Source: Pseudomonadota bacterium
GTDB lineage: Bacteria; Pseudomonadota; Gammaproteobacteria; Burkholderiales; Rhodocyclaceae
Reading direction: 5' to 3'
Assembly (NCBI GenBank): GCA_018261895.1
Contig: JAGTRT010000004.1
Coordinates: 92,191 to 156,190, forward strand
DNA: 64,000 nt
Below, one piece after another: positions 15,826-27,068 of the stretch. The notes beneath the pieces were generated by a model, which was not told where the DNA came from, did no database searches, and worked only from the letters and a program-made list of their open reading frames with translations. A program made the position numbers and the translations under genes. Positions within the stretch are counted from its first letter, which is position 1. Each line of letters opens with the position of its first letter.

Positions 15826-17304
15826 TCATAGCGAACGCAGCAGCGCGTAGGCGCAGAGCGACATGATGACTTGCGGGAAGATGCCAAGGAAGGCAACGGC
15901 CAGGCCGTTGGCAGAAATCAGGATACGCATGTCCATCGGGGCAGTCAGCGGGCTCTCGTCAGCCGGGGCATCGAAGTACATGACCTTGACGACACGCAGG
16001 TAGTAGAAGGCGCCGATCAGCGAGAACAGCACGGCAACGATGGCCAGCCACATGTAACCTGCAGCAACAACGGCCTGCAGCACGGAGAACTTGGCGAAGA
16101 AGCCGATGAAGAACGGCACACCTGCCATCGAGAACATCAGCATGAGCATGATGCCGGCAAACCACGGGCTGCGCTTGTTGAGACCCTTGAAGTCGTCGAT
16201 TTCCTCGGCTTCGAACCCGGCACGCGACATGAGCAGGATCATGCCGAAGGTACCGGCACTCATCAGCACGTAGGCGATAACGTAGAACATGGCCGAACTG
16301 TAAGCGTTGAGGGCGTAGCGGGCATCGCCGCTAACCACGCCGGTGACGATACCGAGCAGCATGAAGCCCATGTGCGAAATGGCGGAATAGGCCAGCATGC
16401 GCTTCAGGTTGGTCTGGGCAATGGCCGCCAGGTTACCGATGGCCATGGACAGCACGGAGAGGATGACCAGCATGGCCTGCCAATCCTGAGCCATGGTGAT
16501 CAGGCCATTGACCAGCAGACGCATGACGATGGCGAAGGCGGCCAGCTTCGGTGCGGAACCGATGAGCAGCGTGACGGAGGTCGGCGCACCGTGATAGACG
16601 TCGGGAATCCACATGTGGAACGGAACGACACCCAGCTTGAAAGCCAGACCGGAAACCAGGAAGACCAGACCGAAGACGAGCACGGTCTTGTTGACGCCGC
16701 CACCATACAGACGCTCGGCGATGCCGGTGATTTCCAGCGTGCCGGTCGCACCGTAGATCATGGACATGCCGTACAACAACAGGCCGGATGCCAGCGCGCC
16801 GAGGACGAAATACTTCATGGCCGCTTCGGTCGACTGAATCGAGTCGCGATTCATGGCAACCATGGCGTACAGCGACAGCGACAGCAATTCGAGACCGATG
16901 TAGATGGTCAGGAAGTGATTGGCGGAGATCATGACCATCATGCCCAGCGTAGCGAACAATGCGAGGACGTAGTACTCACCCTTGTTCATGGGCTCGCGAT
17001 CGATGACGTAACCGCGCGAATAGAACATGACGATGATCAGGGTCATGTACAGGAACAGCTTCAGCAGGTCGGACATGAGGTCATCGACGAACATGTTGCT
17101 GAACGTGTAGGTGATTTCACCGGTACTGGTCGCGAACTGAATCACGGCACAACCGACCAGGGTCAATTGGGTCAATACGAAGGTGACGGTGCGCCGGCTA
17201 TCCTTGACCAGCAAATCGATCATCAGGATGGCGAGCGCCATCACCGTCAGAAAGATTTCCGGCGCAGCGGGCAGAAGATTGGGGACAACGAAATTGTCGA
17301 ACAT
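15826..17304 (-). CDS. nuoN: NADH-quinone oxidoreductase subunit N
   Basis: This 492-residue antiporter-like membrane subunit of complex I has about 14 hydrophobic helices. It is one of three proton-channel subunits (with NuoL and NuoM) in the membrane arm. Recognisable stretches include [20 protein letters not shown] and the lysine-bearing [16 protein letters not shown]. Length agrees with the family (about 485). It is the last gene of the 14-gene operon and is followed by a terminator. Confidence 0.97.
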   Translation of the reverse strand: MFDNFVVPNLLPAAPEIFLTVMALAILMIDLLVKDSRRTVTFVLTQLTLVGCAVIQFATSTGEITYTFSNMFVDDLMSDLLKLFLYMTLIIVMFYSRGYVIDREPMNKGEYYVLALFATLGMMVMISANHFLTIYIGLELLSLSLYAMVAMNRDSIQSTEAAMKYFVLGALASGLLLYGMSMIYGATGTLEITGIAERLYGGGVNKTVLVFGLVFLVSGLAFKLGVVPFHMWIPDVYHGAPTSVTLLIGSAPKLAAFAIVMRLLVNGLITMAQDWQAMLVILSVLSMAIGNLAAIAQTNLKRMLAYSAISHMGFMLLGIVTGVVSGDARYALNAYSSAMFYVIAYVLMSAGTFGMILLMSRAGFEAEEIDDFKGLNKRSPWFAGIMLMLMFSMAGVPFFIGFFAKFSVLQAVVAAGYMWLAIVAVLFSLIGAFYYLRVVKVMYFDAPADESPLTAPMDMRILISANGLAVAFLGIFPQVIMSLCAYALLRSL

Positions 17305-17316
17305 GTCGGCTACCGA

Positions 17317-18798
17317 TTATTGGATCTTGCTGATGGCGACATGACGCAACAGGTCATTGACCGAGGCGTGCATGACTTCCGTGAAAGGCTGCGGATAAAG
17401 ACCCATCCACAGGGTGGCAATTGCCAGAACACCCAGAATGGCGAATTCGCGCTTGTTGATGTCGGTGAGTTCCTCGACATGATGGTTGGCGACATCGCCA
17501 AAGATCACGCGCTTGTACATCCACAGCGTGTAGGCCGCACCGATGACCATGGAGCTGGCGGCGGCGAATGCAACCCAGAAATTGAACTTGACGGCGCCCA
17601 GAATGACCATGAACTCGCCAACAAAACCAGACGTAGCGGGCAAGCCGGCATTGGCCATCGAGAACAGCATGAACAGCGCAGCAAACTTCGGCATGGTGTT
17701 CACCACGCCACCGTAGTCAGCAATTTGACGGCTATGCACGCGGTCGTACATGACCCCGATACAGAAGAACATCGCGCCGGAAACAAAGCCGTGGGAGACC
17801 ATCTGAATCAGCGCGCCTTCGATACCCATGGCGCTGAACATGAAGAAACCCAGGGTGACGAAACCCATGTGCGCGATGGACGAATAGGCCACCAGCTTTT
17901 TCATGTCTTCCTGCACCAGGGCAACGAAGCCAATATAGACAACGGCGATCAGCGACAGGGCCAGAACGAGTCCGGAGAGCTCGTGCGACGCATCCGGCAG
18001 GATGGGCAGGGAGAACCGCAGGAAACCGTAGGCACCCAGCTTCAGCGCAATAGCCGCCAGGACGATCGAACCCCCGGTGGGCGCCTCAACGTGAGCATCC
18101 GGCAACCAGGTATGCACCGGCCACATCGGAACCTTGACGGCAAACGCAATAAGGAAAGCCAGGAACAACCAGATCTGCGCACCCAAGGCGATCGGCAACT
18201 TGTGCCATTCGAGAATAGAGAAGCTACCGCCCGATTGCACGAAGAGATACATCAGCGCGATCAGGAAAAGCAGGGAGCCGAAAAGGGTGTAGAGGAAGAA
18301 TTTGAAAGCAGCGTAAACGCGCTTCGGTCCGCCCCAGACACCGATGATCAGATACAGCGGAATAAGGGAAGCTTCGAAGAAGACGTAGAACAGGATGCCA
18401 TCGAGCGACGTGAAAATACCGTTCATCAAGCCCGACATGATCAGGAAAGCAGCGTTGTATTGTGCAACCTTGTTCTGAATGACTTCCCAGCCCGCCGCGA
18501 CAACGATGATCGTGATGAACGCATTCAGGACGACAAACAGCATCGAGATGCCGTCCACACCCAGGTGGTAATTGATGTTGAAGCGAGGAATCCAGGCGCC
18601 AAGCTCGACGAACTGCATGCCACCGTTGGCAACATCAAAACCGGTCCAGAGCGGGATGGTGACCATGAACCCGGCAACTGCCACGAGGAGTGCCAAGCCA
18701 CGTGACTTGGAATCATTTCCCAGCCAGCCGGCTACAAGTACTGCCAAGCCCCCGAAAATCGGGATCCAGATGGCAAGGGAGAGCAGGTAATTCGACAT
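17317..18798 (-). CDS. nuoM: NADH-quinone oxidoreductase subunit M
   Basis: This 493-residue, multi-helix antiporter-like subunit sits in the membrane arm of complex I. Diagnostic segments are FFEASLIPLYLIIGVWGG with the essential glutamate, VKVPMWPVHTWLPDAHVEAP and KKLVAYSSIAHMGFVTLG. It contributes one of the proton half-channels. It lies 12 bases before nuoN and 31 bases after nuoL in the operon direction. Confidence 0.97.
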   Translation of the reverse strand: MSNYLLSLAIWIPIFGGLAVLVAGWLGNDSKSRGLALLVAVAGFMVTIPLWTGFDVANGGMQFVELGAWIPRFNINYHLGVDGISMLFVVLNAFITIIVVAAGWEVIQNKVAQYNAAFLIMSGLMNGIFTSLDGILFYVFFEASLIPLYLIIGVWGGPKRVYAAFKFFLYTLFGSLLFLIALMYLFVQSGGSFSILEWHKLPIALGAQIWLFLAFLIAFAVKVPMWPVHTWLPDAHVEAPTGGSIVLAAIALKLGAYGFLRFSLPILPDASHELSGLVLALSLIAVVYIGFVALVQEDMKKLVAYSSIAHMGFVTLGFFMFSAMGIEGALIQMVSHGFVSGAMFFCIGVMYDRVHSRQIADYGGVVNTMPKFAALFMLFSMANAGLPATSGFVGEFMVILGAVKFNFWVAFAAASSMVIGAAYTLWMYKRVIFGDVANHHVEELTDINKREFAILGVLAIATLWMGLYPQPFTEVMHASVNDLLRHVAISKIQ

Positions 18799-18829
18799 GT
18801 TTTTCCTTGGTACTCTGCGAGCTCTTCGG

Positions 18830-20875
18830 TCAGGCGCGGGTAATCCACAGTGCCATCAGCACAGAGACGCCGATGATCATGGTAAATGCGTAGTGATAAA
18901 CATAACCGGTCTGGAAGAGACGGGTTATTGAAGCGATCCATCCAACGACCTTGGCCGAACCATTGACGATCAGGCCGTCAATGATCGTGACATCGCCGCC
19001 GCGCCACAGCACTTTGCCCATCAGGCGAGCACCGCCGGCGAAAACGACTTCGTTGAATTTGTCAAAGTAATACTTGTTTTCGAGTAGCGTCTGGATGCCG
19101 GAGAAGCGGCGCTGGATGGCAGCCGGGATATCCGGGCGCTTCATGTAGAAGAACCAGGAAACGACAACACCGGACAAGGCCAGAATGAACGGCAAGGTCG
19201 TCAGCGAATGAACGCCCATGGCAACGGCACCGTGGAACTCTTCGGCCAAATGTGCCATGGCCGGATGCGCTTCGCTATCAATGAAGATCACGCCCTTGAA
19301 GTATTCGCCATAAAGCATGGGTTCGATCGCGAAGAAACCGATCAAAACGGACGGGATTGCCAGCAGAACCAATGGCAGCGTAACAACCCATGGTGTTTCG
19401 TGGGGTTTCTGACCCGGTGCAAGCCCGTGATGGTGATCGTGCGAAGCCTCTTCATCATCATGGTCACCATGATGTTCGTGATGATGGGCATCATCTGCCT
19501 TGCCGAAGCGTTCCTCACCATGGAAGACGAGGAAGTACATGCGGAAGGAATAGAAGGCTGTGACGAAGACACCGGCCAACACGGCAAAATAGGCAAAAGC
19601 TGCGCCCGGCTGGCCGGAATGGTAGGCCACCTGTGCCGCTTCAATGATCGAGTCCTTGGAGTAGAAACCGGCCATGAACGGTGTCCCGATGAGGGCCAAC
19701 GAACCAATTAAGGAGGTAATCCAGGTAATCGGCATGTACTTGCGCAAGCCACCCATGTTCCGGATGTCCTGATCGTGGTGCATCCCGATGATCACAGAAC
19801 CGGCGCCAAGGAACAGCAGTGCCTTGAAGAAAGCGTGGGTCATCAGGTGGAAAATGGCAACCGAGTAGGCCGACGCACCCAGCGCAACCGTCATGTAGCC
19901 CAACTGAGACAGGGTCGAGTAAGCGACGACCCGCTTGATGTCATTCTGGATAATCCCCAGAAAGCCCATGAACAGGGCCGTAATAGCACCGATGATGATC
20001 ACGAACGAGAGGGCCGTTGTCGAGAGCTCGAACAGTGGCGACATGCGGGATACCATGAAGATACCGGCCGTAACCATCGTTGCAGCGTGAATCAGCGCGG
20101 AGATCGGCGTCGGACCTTCCATGGAATCCGGCAGCCACACGTGCAGCGGTACCTGAGCTGACTTGCCCATGGCACCAATAAACAGACAAATACAGGTAAC
20201 CGTCATCAACGACCACTCAGCGGCACCCCAGATTTTGATCGTCGTGGCGGCAAGCTCCGGTGCCTTGGCAAATACGGTGGCGTAGTCGAGCGTGCCGAAA
20301 TGAGCCAGCACGAGGCCAATACCGAGAATGAAGCCAAAGTCGCCAACCCGGTTGACCAGGAACGCCTTCATGTTCGCGAAAATGGCCGTCGGACGGGTGT
20401 ACCAGAATCCGATCAGCAAGTAGGAAACGAGACCCACCGCTTCCCAGCCGAAGAAGAGCTGCATGAAGTTGTTGCTCATCACCAACATCAACATCGAGAA
20501 GGTGAACAACGAGATATAGCTGAAGAAACGGTTATAACCCGGGTCTTCCTGCATGTAGCCGATGGTGTAGATATGAACCATCAACGACACGAAGGTGACA
20601 ACCAACATCATCGTGGTGGTCAACGTATCGATCAGGAAACCAACCTCGAATCGATAGTCTCCACTGGTCATCCAGGTATAGACGGTGCCGTTGAATGTAT
20701 GCCCCGCCAACACGTCCTTGAAAATGACCACGGACGCGAAAAACGCGATGGCGACGCCGGCGATCGTTGCGGTATGAGCGACCCAGCGCGGAATGACACG
20801 ACAGAACAGACCGGCGATCATGGCACCAATCAGAGGCGCCATCGGAACGAGCAGGTAGAGTTTTTGCATTTCCAT
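18830..20875 (-). CDS. nuoL: NADH-quinone oxidoreductase subunit L
   Basis: This 681-residue distal membrane-arm subunit has the long C-terminal lateral helix. Recognisable parts are GWEAVGLVSYLLIGFWYTRP, AQVPLHVWLPDSMEGPTPIS and KRVVAYSTLSQLGYMTVA. It is longer than the E. coli protein (613) partly because of a hydrophilic stretch at about residues 455-490. That stretch is exceptionally rich in His, Asp and Glu (DDAHHHEHHGDHDDEE, SHDHHHG) and could bind metal. The rest is a standard NuoL. Confidence 0.97.
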   Translation of the reverse strand: MEMQKLYLLVPMAPLIGAMIAGLFCRVIPRWVAHTATIAGVAIAFFASVVIFKDVLAGHTFNGTVYTWMTSGDYRFEVGFLIDTLTTTMMLVVTFVSLMVHIYTIGYMQEDPGYNRFFSYISLFTFSMLMLVMSNNFMQLFFGWEAVGLVSYLLIGFWYTRPTAIFANMKAFLVNRVGDFGFILGIGLVLAHFGTLDYATVFAKAPELAATTIKIWGAAEWSLMTVTCICLFIGAMGKSAQVPLHVWLPDSMEGPTPISALIHAATMVTAGIFMVSRMSPLFELSTTALSFVIIIGAITALFMGFLGIIQNDIKRVVAYSTLSQLGYMTVALGASAYSVAIFHLMTHAFFKALLFLGAGSVIIGMHHDQDIRNMGGLRKYMPITWITSLIGSLALIGTPFMAGFYSKDSIIEAAQVAYHSGQPGAAFAYFAVLAGVFVTAFYSFRMYFLVFHGEERFGKADDAHHHEHHGDHDDEEASHDHHHGLAPGQKPHETPWVVTLPLVLLAIPSVLIGFFAIEPMLYGEYFKGVIFIDSEAHPAMAHLAEEFHGAVAMGVHSLTTLPFILALSGVVVSWFFYMKRPDIPAAIQRRFSGIQTLLENKYYFDKFNEVVFAGGARLMGKVLWRGGDVTIIDGLIVNGSAKVVGWIASITRLFQTGYVYHYAFTMIIGVSVLMALWITRA

Positions 20876-20877
20876 GT

Positions 20878-21189
20878 TTAACCCTTCAGGCTGCCAAGGT
20901 CATCCACATGGATGCTCTTCAGGTTGCGGAACAGTACGATCAGGATAGCCAGGCCGATTGCAGACTCGGCGGCAGCAACGGTCAGGATGAAGAAGACGAA
21001 AATCTGACCAGAGAGATCCTGCAGATAATGCGAGAAAGCCACGAAATTCATGTTGACCGCAAGAAGCATCAACTCGATGGCCATCAGCAAGACCAGCAGG
21101 TTTTTTCTATTCAGGAAAATACCAACCACACTGATCGCGAAAAGTATCGCGCCCAGAACCAGAAAATGGGAGAGAGTAAGATTGAGCAT
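20878..21189 (-). CDS. nuoK: NADH-quinone oxidoreductase subunit K
   Basis: This 103-residue, three-helix membrane subunit is homologous to MrpC and ND4L. It carries the conserved glutamates within helices two and three ([18 protein letters not shown] and [17 protein letters not shown]) that form part of the proton pathway near the quinone site. Length is canonical (100-103). The stop lies two bases before the nuoL start. Confidence 0.97.
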   Translation of the reverse strand: MLNLTLSHFLVLGAILFAISVVGIFLNRKNLLVLLMAIELMLLAVNMNFVAFSHYLQDLSGQIFVFFILTVAAAESAIGLAILIVLFRNLKSIHVDDLGSLKG

Positions 21190-21203
21190 TGTTTCCCCGG
21201 GGG

Positions 21204-21800
21204 TCAGTCTTTTTCAACCGGCATCTGCAGGACGCGAACACGATCCTTCGCCTTGATGAAGACCTGCTGATTTGGATTGGTGTACTTGGACTTCTTCGGA
21301 CCGCGATAGGTCAGCACGATGGCGGCAATCATGCCAACAAGCAGAATGATCGAGGCCAACTCGAAGGGATAGACGTAATCGGTGAACATCAGCGCGCCGA
21401 TGCTCTTCGTATTCGAAACACCGGCGGGAAGCATGGCTTCAGCAGCCGGAATCTGGAAATACTTGCTGCCAAGGACTAGCCCCATTTCGACCACCATCAG
21501 GATGCCAAGCAAAGCGCCCAACGGGAGATAGTTCCAGAACCCTTGGCGAATGCGATCAATGTTGATGTCCAGCATCATGACCACGAATAGGAAGAGCACC
21601 ATGACTGCGCCGACATAGACCAGGATGATGGCGATTGCCAGAAATTCGGCTTGCAGCAGAGCCCAAATACCACCACAGGTAAAGAAGGCAAGAATCAGGT
21701 GAAGCGCAGCATGGACCGGGTTGCGCGCTGTAATCACGCGCAGGCTGGCAAAAACCAGAATGGCCGAGAGAAAGTAGAAAACCGCTGTTTGAAAATCCAT
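21204..21800 (-). CDS. nuoJ: NADH-quinone oxidoreductase subunit J
   Basis: This 198-residue membrane subunit (ND6-like) has five predicted helices. The third contains [20 protein letters not shown], the conserved transmembrane segment whose rearrangement couples quinone chemistry to proton pumping. The ATG at 21800 follows AGGTG with six bases between; a GTG three codons upstream overlaps that site and is less likely. The C-terminal tail is hydrophilic and Lys-rich. Confidence 0.95.
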   Translation of the reverse strand: MDFQTAVFYFLSAILVFASLRVITARNPVHAALHLILAFFTCGGIWALLQAEFLAIAIILVYVGAVMVLFLFVVMMLDINIDRIRQGFWNYLPLGALLGILMVVEMGLVLGSKYFQIPAAEAMLPAGVSNTKSIGALMFTDYVYPFELASIILLVGMIAAIVLTYRGPKKSKYTNPNQQVFIKAKDRVRVLQMPVEKD

Positions 21801-21812
21801 TGCTAGCACCTG

Positions 21813-22301
21813 TTATCGGTAAGAAGCATCAAGTTCGCGATCCTTCGCGATCTGATCTTCGTAGCGGTCGCCGTTGGCCAGCAACATCTGCTTGGTGTAA
21901 TACAAATCACCGCGCTTTTCGCCGTGGTATTCAAAAATCCGGGTTTCAACCACAGCATCGACGGGACAAGCCTCTTCGCAGAATCCGCAGAAAATGCACT
22001 TGGTCAAATCGATGTCGTACCGAGTCGTACGACGCGAGCCATCATCGCGGGGCTCTGCTTCAATCGTAATAGCCAACGCAGGGCAGATCGCCTCACAGAG
22101 TTTGCAAGCAATGCAACGCTCTTCGCCATTCGGATAGCGACGCAGGGCGTGTAACCCCCGAAAGCGGAAACTCTGCGGCGTCTTTTCTTCCGGATATTGA
22201 ACCGTGATCTTCCGCGCAAAGAAATAACGCCCGGTGACCGACATGCCCTTCAACAATTCCTTGAGGAAGAGGCTGTTGAAGATTTCCTTCATCGAACCCA
22301 T
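21813..22301 (-). CDS. nuoI: NADH-quinone oxidoreductase subunit I
   Basis: This 162-residue ferredoxin-like subunit of the peripheral arm carries clusters N6a and N6b. Two [4Fe-4S] motifs are visible, [20 protein letters not shown] and [16 protein letters not shown], each with the CxxCxxCxxxCP pattern. It passes electrons from NuoG to NuoB near the membrane. It lies 12 bases before nuoJ and 10 after nuoH. Confidence 0.97.
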   Translation of the reverse strand: MGSMKEIFNSLFLKELLKGMSVTGRYFFARKITVQYPEEKTPQSFRFRGLHALRRYPNGEERCIACKLCEAICPALAITIEAEPRDDGSRRTTRYDIDLTKCIFCGFCEEACPVDAVVETRIFEYHGEKRGDLYYTKQMLLANGDRYEDQIAKDRELDASYR

Positions 22302-22311
22302 TAGTCTCTCC

Positions 22312-23361
22312 TCACTTCCAGATATTCAACGGCGACATCATCCAGACGCCGACAACCACGAGCCAGATCAAACAGATCGGCAAGAACACTTTCCAGCCCA
22401 AGCGCATTAACTGGTCATAGCGATAGCGCGGGAACGTAGCCCGGAACCACAGGAACAGGAACAGGATGGCCGACATCTTGATGAACAGCCATAGGATTCC
22501 GTCGGGCAGGAAACCAACCGGCGACAACCATCCACCGAGGAACAGGATGGAGGTCAGCGCGGAAACCAGAATCATGTTCGCATATTCGGCCAGGAAGAAC
22601 AGCGCGAACGCCATACCCGAATATTCCACATGGAAGCCGGCCACAATTTCAGACTCGCCTTCAGCAACGTCAAATGGCGCACGGTTCAACTCAGCCGTAC
22701 CTGAAATCAGATAGACGATGAACATCGGGAATAGGGGCAACCAGTTCCATGAGAGGAAACTCAGCCCCCAGCCAGCGAAACGGCCTTGATCCTGAACATT
22801 GACAATATCAACCAGGTTCAGACTATTCGAAACCATCAGTACGCAGATCAGCGAGAAACCCATTGAGATTTCGTAGGAAACCATCTGAGCAGCAGAGCGC
22901 ATGGCGCCAAGGAATGCGTACTTCGAGTTCGACGCCCAACCTGACAGGATAATGCCGTAAACACCCATGGACGATATCGCCATGATGTACAGCAGACTCG
23001 CATCGATATTGGCGACGACCAAAGAATCCGTGAATGGAACGACCGCCCAGCAGGCCAGCGCTGGTGCAATTGCCAGCATAGGCGCGATGATGAAGATTCC
23101 CTTATTGGCCGTTGTCGGGATGATGATTTCTTTAAGCAAGAGTTTCAGGCCATCAGCGATTGGCTGAATCAGACCCCACGGACCGACACGGTTCGGCCCG
23201 ATACGAACCTGCATGTAACCGATCACCTTGCGTTCAAAGTAAGTCAGATACGCCACACCGAGCATCAAGGGCGCGACAATCAGTACGATTTTGAGCAGGG
23301 TCCAGACGGCTGGCCAAGCACTGCCGAAAATCCCAAGTCCGAAATTCATCAGTGCGTCCAT
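22312..23361 (-). CDS. nuoH: NADH-quinone oxidoreductase subunit H
   Basis: This 349-residue heel subunit of the membrane arm (ND1-like) has about eight helices. It forms the quinone entry chamber with NuoB and NuoD. Characteristic parts are [20 protein letters not shown] and the acidic loop [19 protein letters not shown]. It is adjacent to nuoG with no intervening base, indicating tight coupling. Confidence 0.97.
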   Translation of the reverse strand: MDALMNFGLGIFGSAWPAVWTLLKIVLIVAPLMLGVAYLTYFERKVIGYMQVRIGPNRVGPWGLIQPIADGLKLLLKEIIIPTTANKGIFIIAPMLAIAPALACWAVVPFTDSLVVANIDASLLYIMAISSMGVYGIILSGWASNSKYAFLGAMRSAAQMVSYEISMGFSLICVLMVSNSLNLVDIVNVQDQGRFAGWGLSFLSWNWLPLFPMFIVYLISGTAELNRAPFDVAEGESEIVAGFHVEYSGMAFALFFLAEYANMILVSALTSILFLGGWLSPVGFLPDGILWLFIKMSAILFLFLWFRATFPRYRYDQLMRLGWKVFLPICLIWLVVVGVWMMSPLNIWK

Positions 23362-25695
23362 TTATGCACGCTCCACGGAAATCGTGCCGAACATTTCGCC
23401 GAGCATGGCGGTACTGGCGTGGCCTGCAGAAACGCGAACACAACCAGAGGGCACATTATTGTCTGCTTTGGCGGTCAGCAATGCCTCGCCATCGCCCTGC
23501 TTCACACGAACCGGAGAATTGTCCGCAATCCCGATCTGCGCCATGGTCTGTTCGTTCATGCGAGCCGATGGTGCAATGGAGTCGGCCGTCAGCTTCAACG
23601 CCGGCGAACGGCGGGCCATCGGATCGGCAAAGTTGATCGGCACATCAGCAATTCGCACCAACCCGGATGGCGAAGTAGTCGGAATCGACAGAGCTGCATC
23701 CTTAAGCTCGTTACTCAAGCCAGCTACAAACTCAACGCCCTTGCCAAGCGCTTCATCCCGAACAGCTTCGCTAGACTCGTATGTAAATCCATCCAAATTC
23801 AGGACGTTGCCAAGGACACGCAACAACTTCCATGCCGGCCGGGTCTCCCCTCTCGGCTTGACCACGCCATTGAAGCTCTGCACCCGACCTTCGGTGTTGA
23901 TGAAGGTGCCAGAAGTTTCTGTATAGGGTGAAATCGGCAGCATCACATCAGCATAATCTAGAGCAGGCGCATGCTTGAAGGCAGACATATAGACCACCAA
24001 ACTGGCCTGCTTGAGCGCCGCTAGAACAAGTTGCGGGTTCGCTGAGTCATACTCTGGCTCAACCCCCATCAACACATATGCTTTTCTGGGCTGTTCGAAC
24101 ATTTGCCGTGCGTTTGCCCCGGACGGCAATGCCTTGGCAACGTGAGCACCAACGGTATTCGCGCCCTCACCAAGGAAACCGACGGTTGCCCCGGTGATCT
24201 TGCCAAGTTCGAGTGCCAGCAAGTGCAATTGCGTTGCATCGGACGACTGCGTCGCGACGTTCCCAAGGAATACGGCCCGTTTTTCTCCGTCAACCAAGCT
24301 TTGAGCAATTTTCCTGCTGGAATCACAAACGTCTATAGCCTCAAGACCAGTCGGTACCGAAGCACCCTTAATCTCTGCAGCAGCCTTTACCACTCCAGCA
24401 AAGGCAGATGCCAACAGATTCGGTCCAACGGTAATTCTGGCGTGAAGGTTGATTAACTGATCGTCTCCACCAACCGAAATCAAGCTAACCTTGGTATATT
24501 TTTTTGCTGCCTGGCGCAAACGCTGGGCGATCAATGGATGATCCTTGCGGAGGAATGACCCCACGACTAATGCACCATCAAGGTCCTTGATTTCCGAAAG
24601 TCGCATTCCCAGCCAAGGGGTTCCGGCACGCTTGAAGTCCGACGAGAAATCGTTCTGCCGCGGACGGAAATCGATATTCCCGCTTCCGATACCCTTCATG
24701 ACTTTTCCAAGAAGGAAAAGCTCTTCTACCGTAGAACTTTGTGCTGCAAGTGCCGCAACCGAATCGCCACCATGGGTACGGGAAACATCCTTCAGGCCAT
24801 GCGCGACGTAATCAAGCGCAACGTTCCAATCAACTTCCTTCCACTCACCACCCTGCTTGACCATAGGCTTGGTCAAACGCTCATCGGAACTCAATGCTTG
24901 GTACGAGAAACGTTCCTTGTCCGAAATCCAGCATTCGTTGACATCTTCGTTTTCACGCGGCAAAACTCGCATAACGTTATCGTGCTTGACCTGAACAACA
25001 AGATTGGCGCCAACCGAATCCTGAGGGCTAACCGACTTACGGCGCTGCAGTTCCCAAGAGCGCGCTGTATAGCGGAATGGCTTGGACGTCAGCGCCCCAA
25101 CCGGGCATAGATCGATCATGTTTCCGGACAACTCTGAATCGACGCTGCGACCAACAAAGGTCATGATCTCGGAATGCATGTTGCGATTGGCCATGCCAAG
25201 TTCCATGATGCCGGCTATTTCCTGACCAAAGCGAACGCAACGCGTACAGTGAATACAGCGGCTCATTTCCTCCATGGAAATCAGCGGACCAACATTCTTG
25301 TGAAATACGACGTGCTTCTCTTCCGTGTAACGGCTCTTCATCGGGCCATATCCAACGGACATATCCTGCAACTGACATTCACCGCCCTGATCACAGATCG
25401 GGCAATCCAGCGGGTGATTGATGAGCAGGAATTCCATCACGCCTATCTGAGCCTTCACGGCCAGTTCGGAGTGAGTAAAGACTTTCATCCCGTTGGTCAC
25501 CGGTGTTGCGCAGGCCGGCAACGGCTTCGGCGCCTTTTCCACCTGCACGAGACACATGCGGCAGTTCGCGGCGATCGAAAGTTTCTTGTGGTAGCAGAAA
25601 TGCGGAATGTAAACGCCCACTTGCTGCGCGGCATCCATCACCGTGCTGCCATCAGGCACCTGCGCCTTTTTGCCGTCGATTTCGATTTCTAGCAT
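23362..25695 (-). CDS. nuoG: NADH-quinone oxidoreductase subunit G
   Basis: This 777-residue peripheral-arm subunit has an N-terminal ferredoxin [2Fe-2S] site (CYHKKLSIAANCRMCLVQ and a fourth Cys in ACATPV). A His/Cys cluster site follows in CPICDQGGECQLQDMS, and a [4Fe-4S] site begins CIHCTRCVRFGQE. The remainder resembles molybdopterin oxidoreductases without cofactor. It receives electrons from NuoF/E and passes them to NuoI. Its sequence is somewhat lower in GC than its surroundings, which is common within nuo operons. Confidence 0.97.
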   Translation of the reverse strand: MLEIEIDGKKAQVPDGSTVMDAAQQVGVYIPHFCYHKKLSIAANCRMCLVQVEKAPKPLPACATPVTNGMKVFTHSELAVKAQIGVMEFLLINHPLDCPICDQGGECQLQDMSVGYGPMKSRYTEEKHVVFHKNVGPLISMEEMSRCIHCTRCVRFGQEIAGIMELGMANRNMHSEIMTFVGRSVDSELSGNMIDLCPVGALTSKPFRYTARSWELQRRKSVSPQDSVGANLVVQVKHDNVMRVLPRENEDVNECWISDKERFSYQALSSDERLTKPMVKQGGEWKEVDWNVALDYVAHGLKDVSRTHGGDSVAALAAQSSTVEELFLLGKVMKGIGSGNIDFRPRQNDFSSDFKRAGTPWLGMRLSEIKDLDGALVVGSFLRKDHPLIAQRLRQAAKKYTKVSLISVGGDDQLINLHARITVGPNLLASAFAGVVKAAAEIKGASVPTGLEAIDVCDSSRKIAQSLVDGEKRAVFLGNVATQSSDATQLHLLALELGKITGATVGFLGEGANTVGAHVAKALPSGANARQMFEQPRKAYVLMGVEPEYDSANPQLVLAALKQASLVVYMSAFKHAPALDYADVMLPISPYTETSGTFINTEGRVQSFNGVVKPRGETRPAWKLLRVLGNVLNLDGFTYESSEAVRDEALGKGVEFVAGLSNELKDAALSIPTTSPSGLVRIADVPINFADPMARRSPALKLTADSIAPSARMNEQTMAQIGIADNSPVRVKQGDGEALLTAKADNNVPSGCVRVSAGHASTAMLGEMFGTISVERA

Positions 25696-25739
25696 GTTGC
25701 TACCTTGTAGCCAGTTCTTTCGTTACAACCCGTAACCTG

Positions 25740-27068
25740 TCAGGCCGGAATCTTGTGGAAGCCACTGCCTGCCCACTGAACATCTTTGGGGACCAGACAA
25801 GTCTTGTTTTCAATGTGATACTCGAATTCTTTTCCGAAGTGCTTGATAAAACTTTGCACAGGGAAAGCTGCTGCATCACCGAGAGCACAGATCGTACGTC
25901 CGGCAATATTGCCGAGCACGCTATTCAGCAGGTCCAGATCCTCTGGTTTGCCAAGCCCGTTCTCTATCCGATGAACTACCTTGTACATCCAGGCTGTTCC
26001 CTCTCGACAAGGCGTACATTGCCCGCAGGACTCTTCGTGATAGAAGAAGGACAATCGTTCGAGCGCCTTGACCATGCAGACAGTTTCGTCCATGACGATG
26101 ACCGCCCCGGAGCCAAGCATCGATCCACCCTTACTGATCGAATCGTAGTCCATGGTGCAATCCATGATCACCTCTGCCGGCATAACCGGAGCAGAAGATC
26201 CACCAGGAATAACAGCCTTCAACTTGCGACCACCACGCATTCCGCCACACATTTCAAGCAGCGTTGAGAACGGCGTTCCAAGAGGAATTTCGTAGTTCCC
26301 AGGACGATTGACATGACCGGAAACCGAAAACAGTTTCGTTCCGCCATTATTCGGCTTGCCCAAATTCAGGAACTCTTCGCCGCCCATTTTCAGGATGAAC
26401 GGAATCGAAGCGAAAGTTTCGGTATTGTTGATGGTCGTCGGCTTGCCATACAGGCCGAAGGAGGCAGGGAACGGCGGCTTGAAGCGGGGCTGGCCCTTCT
26501 TGCCCTCGATCGATTCAAGCAGTGCGGTCTCTTCTCCGCAGATATAGGCACCATAACCGTGATGGGCAAAGAGTTCGAAATTGAATCCCGACCCAAGGAT
26601 ATTCTGACCAATTAGTCCCGCAGCTCTGGCCTCATCGAGCGCCTCTTCGAAACGCTTGTATTCGAACCAAACTTCGCCATGGACGTAGTTGTAACCGCGG
26701 TTCGCCCCCATAGCGTAGGCAGCGATAGCCATTCCCTCGATGACCGCATGCGGGTTGTAGCGCATGATGTCCCGATCCTTGAAGGTTCCTGGCTCGCCTT
26801 CGTCTGTATTGCAAACGACGTACTTATCTCCGGGAAAGGAACGCGGCATGAACGACCATTTAAGACCAGTCGGGAAACCGGCACCGCCGCGACCCCGCAG
26901 GACAGATTTCTTTACTTCGCTGATGACATCTTCTTGAGTCATCTTGCTTTCAAGAATGCGCTTCAGTTGCGCATAGCCGCCACGTGCGACGTAATCCTTG
27001 AGGCGCCAGGTATTGTCGCCATCCAAGCCTTCCATCAGAACGCCATTGATCGAACCAAGCATAGCCAT
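25740..27068 (-). CDS. nuoF: NADH-quinone oxidoreductase subunit F
   Basis: This 442-residue NADH-binding flavoprotein is the electron entry point of complex I. The FMN/NADH loop reads [18 protein letters not shown], followed by [17 protein letters not shown] and the N3 [4Fe-4S] cluster [12 protein letters not shown]. Its start codon shares its first base with the nuoE stop. The hydrogenase subunit hoxF in this same window is a paralogue of nuoE plus nuoF. Confidence 0.97.
   Translation of the reverse strand: MAMLGSINGVLMEGLDGDNTWRLKDYVARGGYAQLKRILESKMTQEDVISEVKKSVLRGRGGAGFPTGLKWSFMPRSFPGDKYVVCNTDEGEPGTFKDRDIMRYNPHAVIEGMAIAAYAMGANRGYNYVHGEVWFEYKRFEEALDEARAAGLIGQNILGSGFNFELFAHHGYGAYICGEETALLESIEGKKGQPRFKPPFPASFGLYGKPTTINNTETFASIPFILKMGGEEFLNLGKPNNGGTKLFSVSGHVNRPGNYEIPLGTPFSTLLEMCGGMRGGRKLKAVIPGGSSAPVMPAEVIMDCTMDYDSISKGGSMLGSGAVIVMDETVCMVKALERLSFFYHEESCGQCTPCREGTAWMYKVVHRIENGLGKPEDLDLLNSVLGNIAGRTICALGDAAAFPVQSFIKHFGKEFEYHIENKTCLVPKDVQWAGSGFHKIPA

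Noticed and set aside
15871..18705. Open frame of about 940 codons antisense to nuoN and nuoM
   Set aside because: It is rich in His, Asp and Gln, exactly as expected from the complement of membrane-protein codons. No domain or ribosome site supports it.
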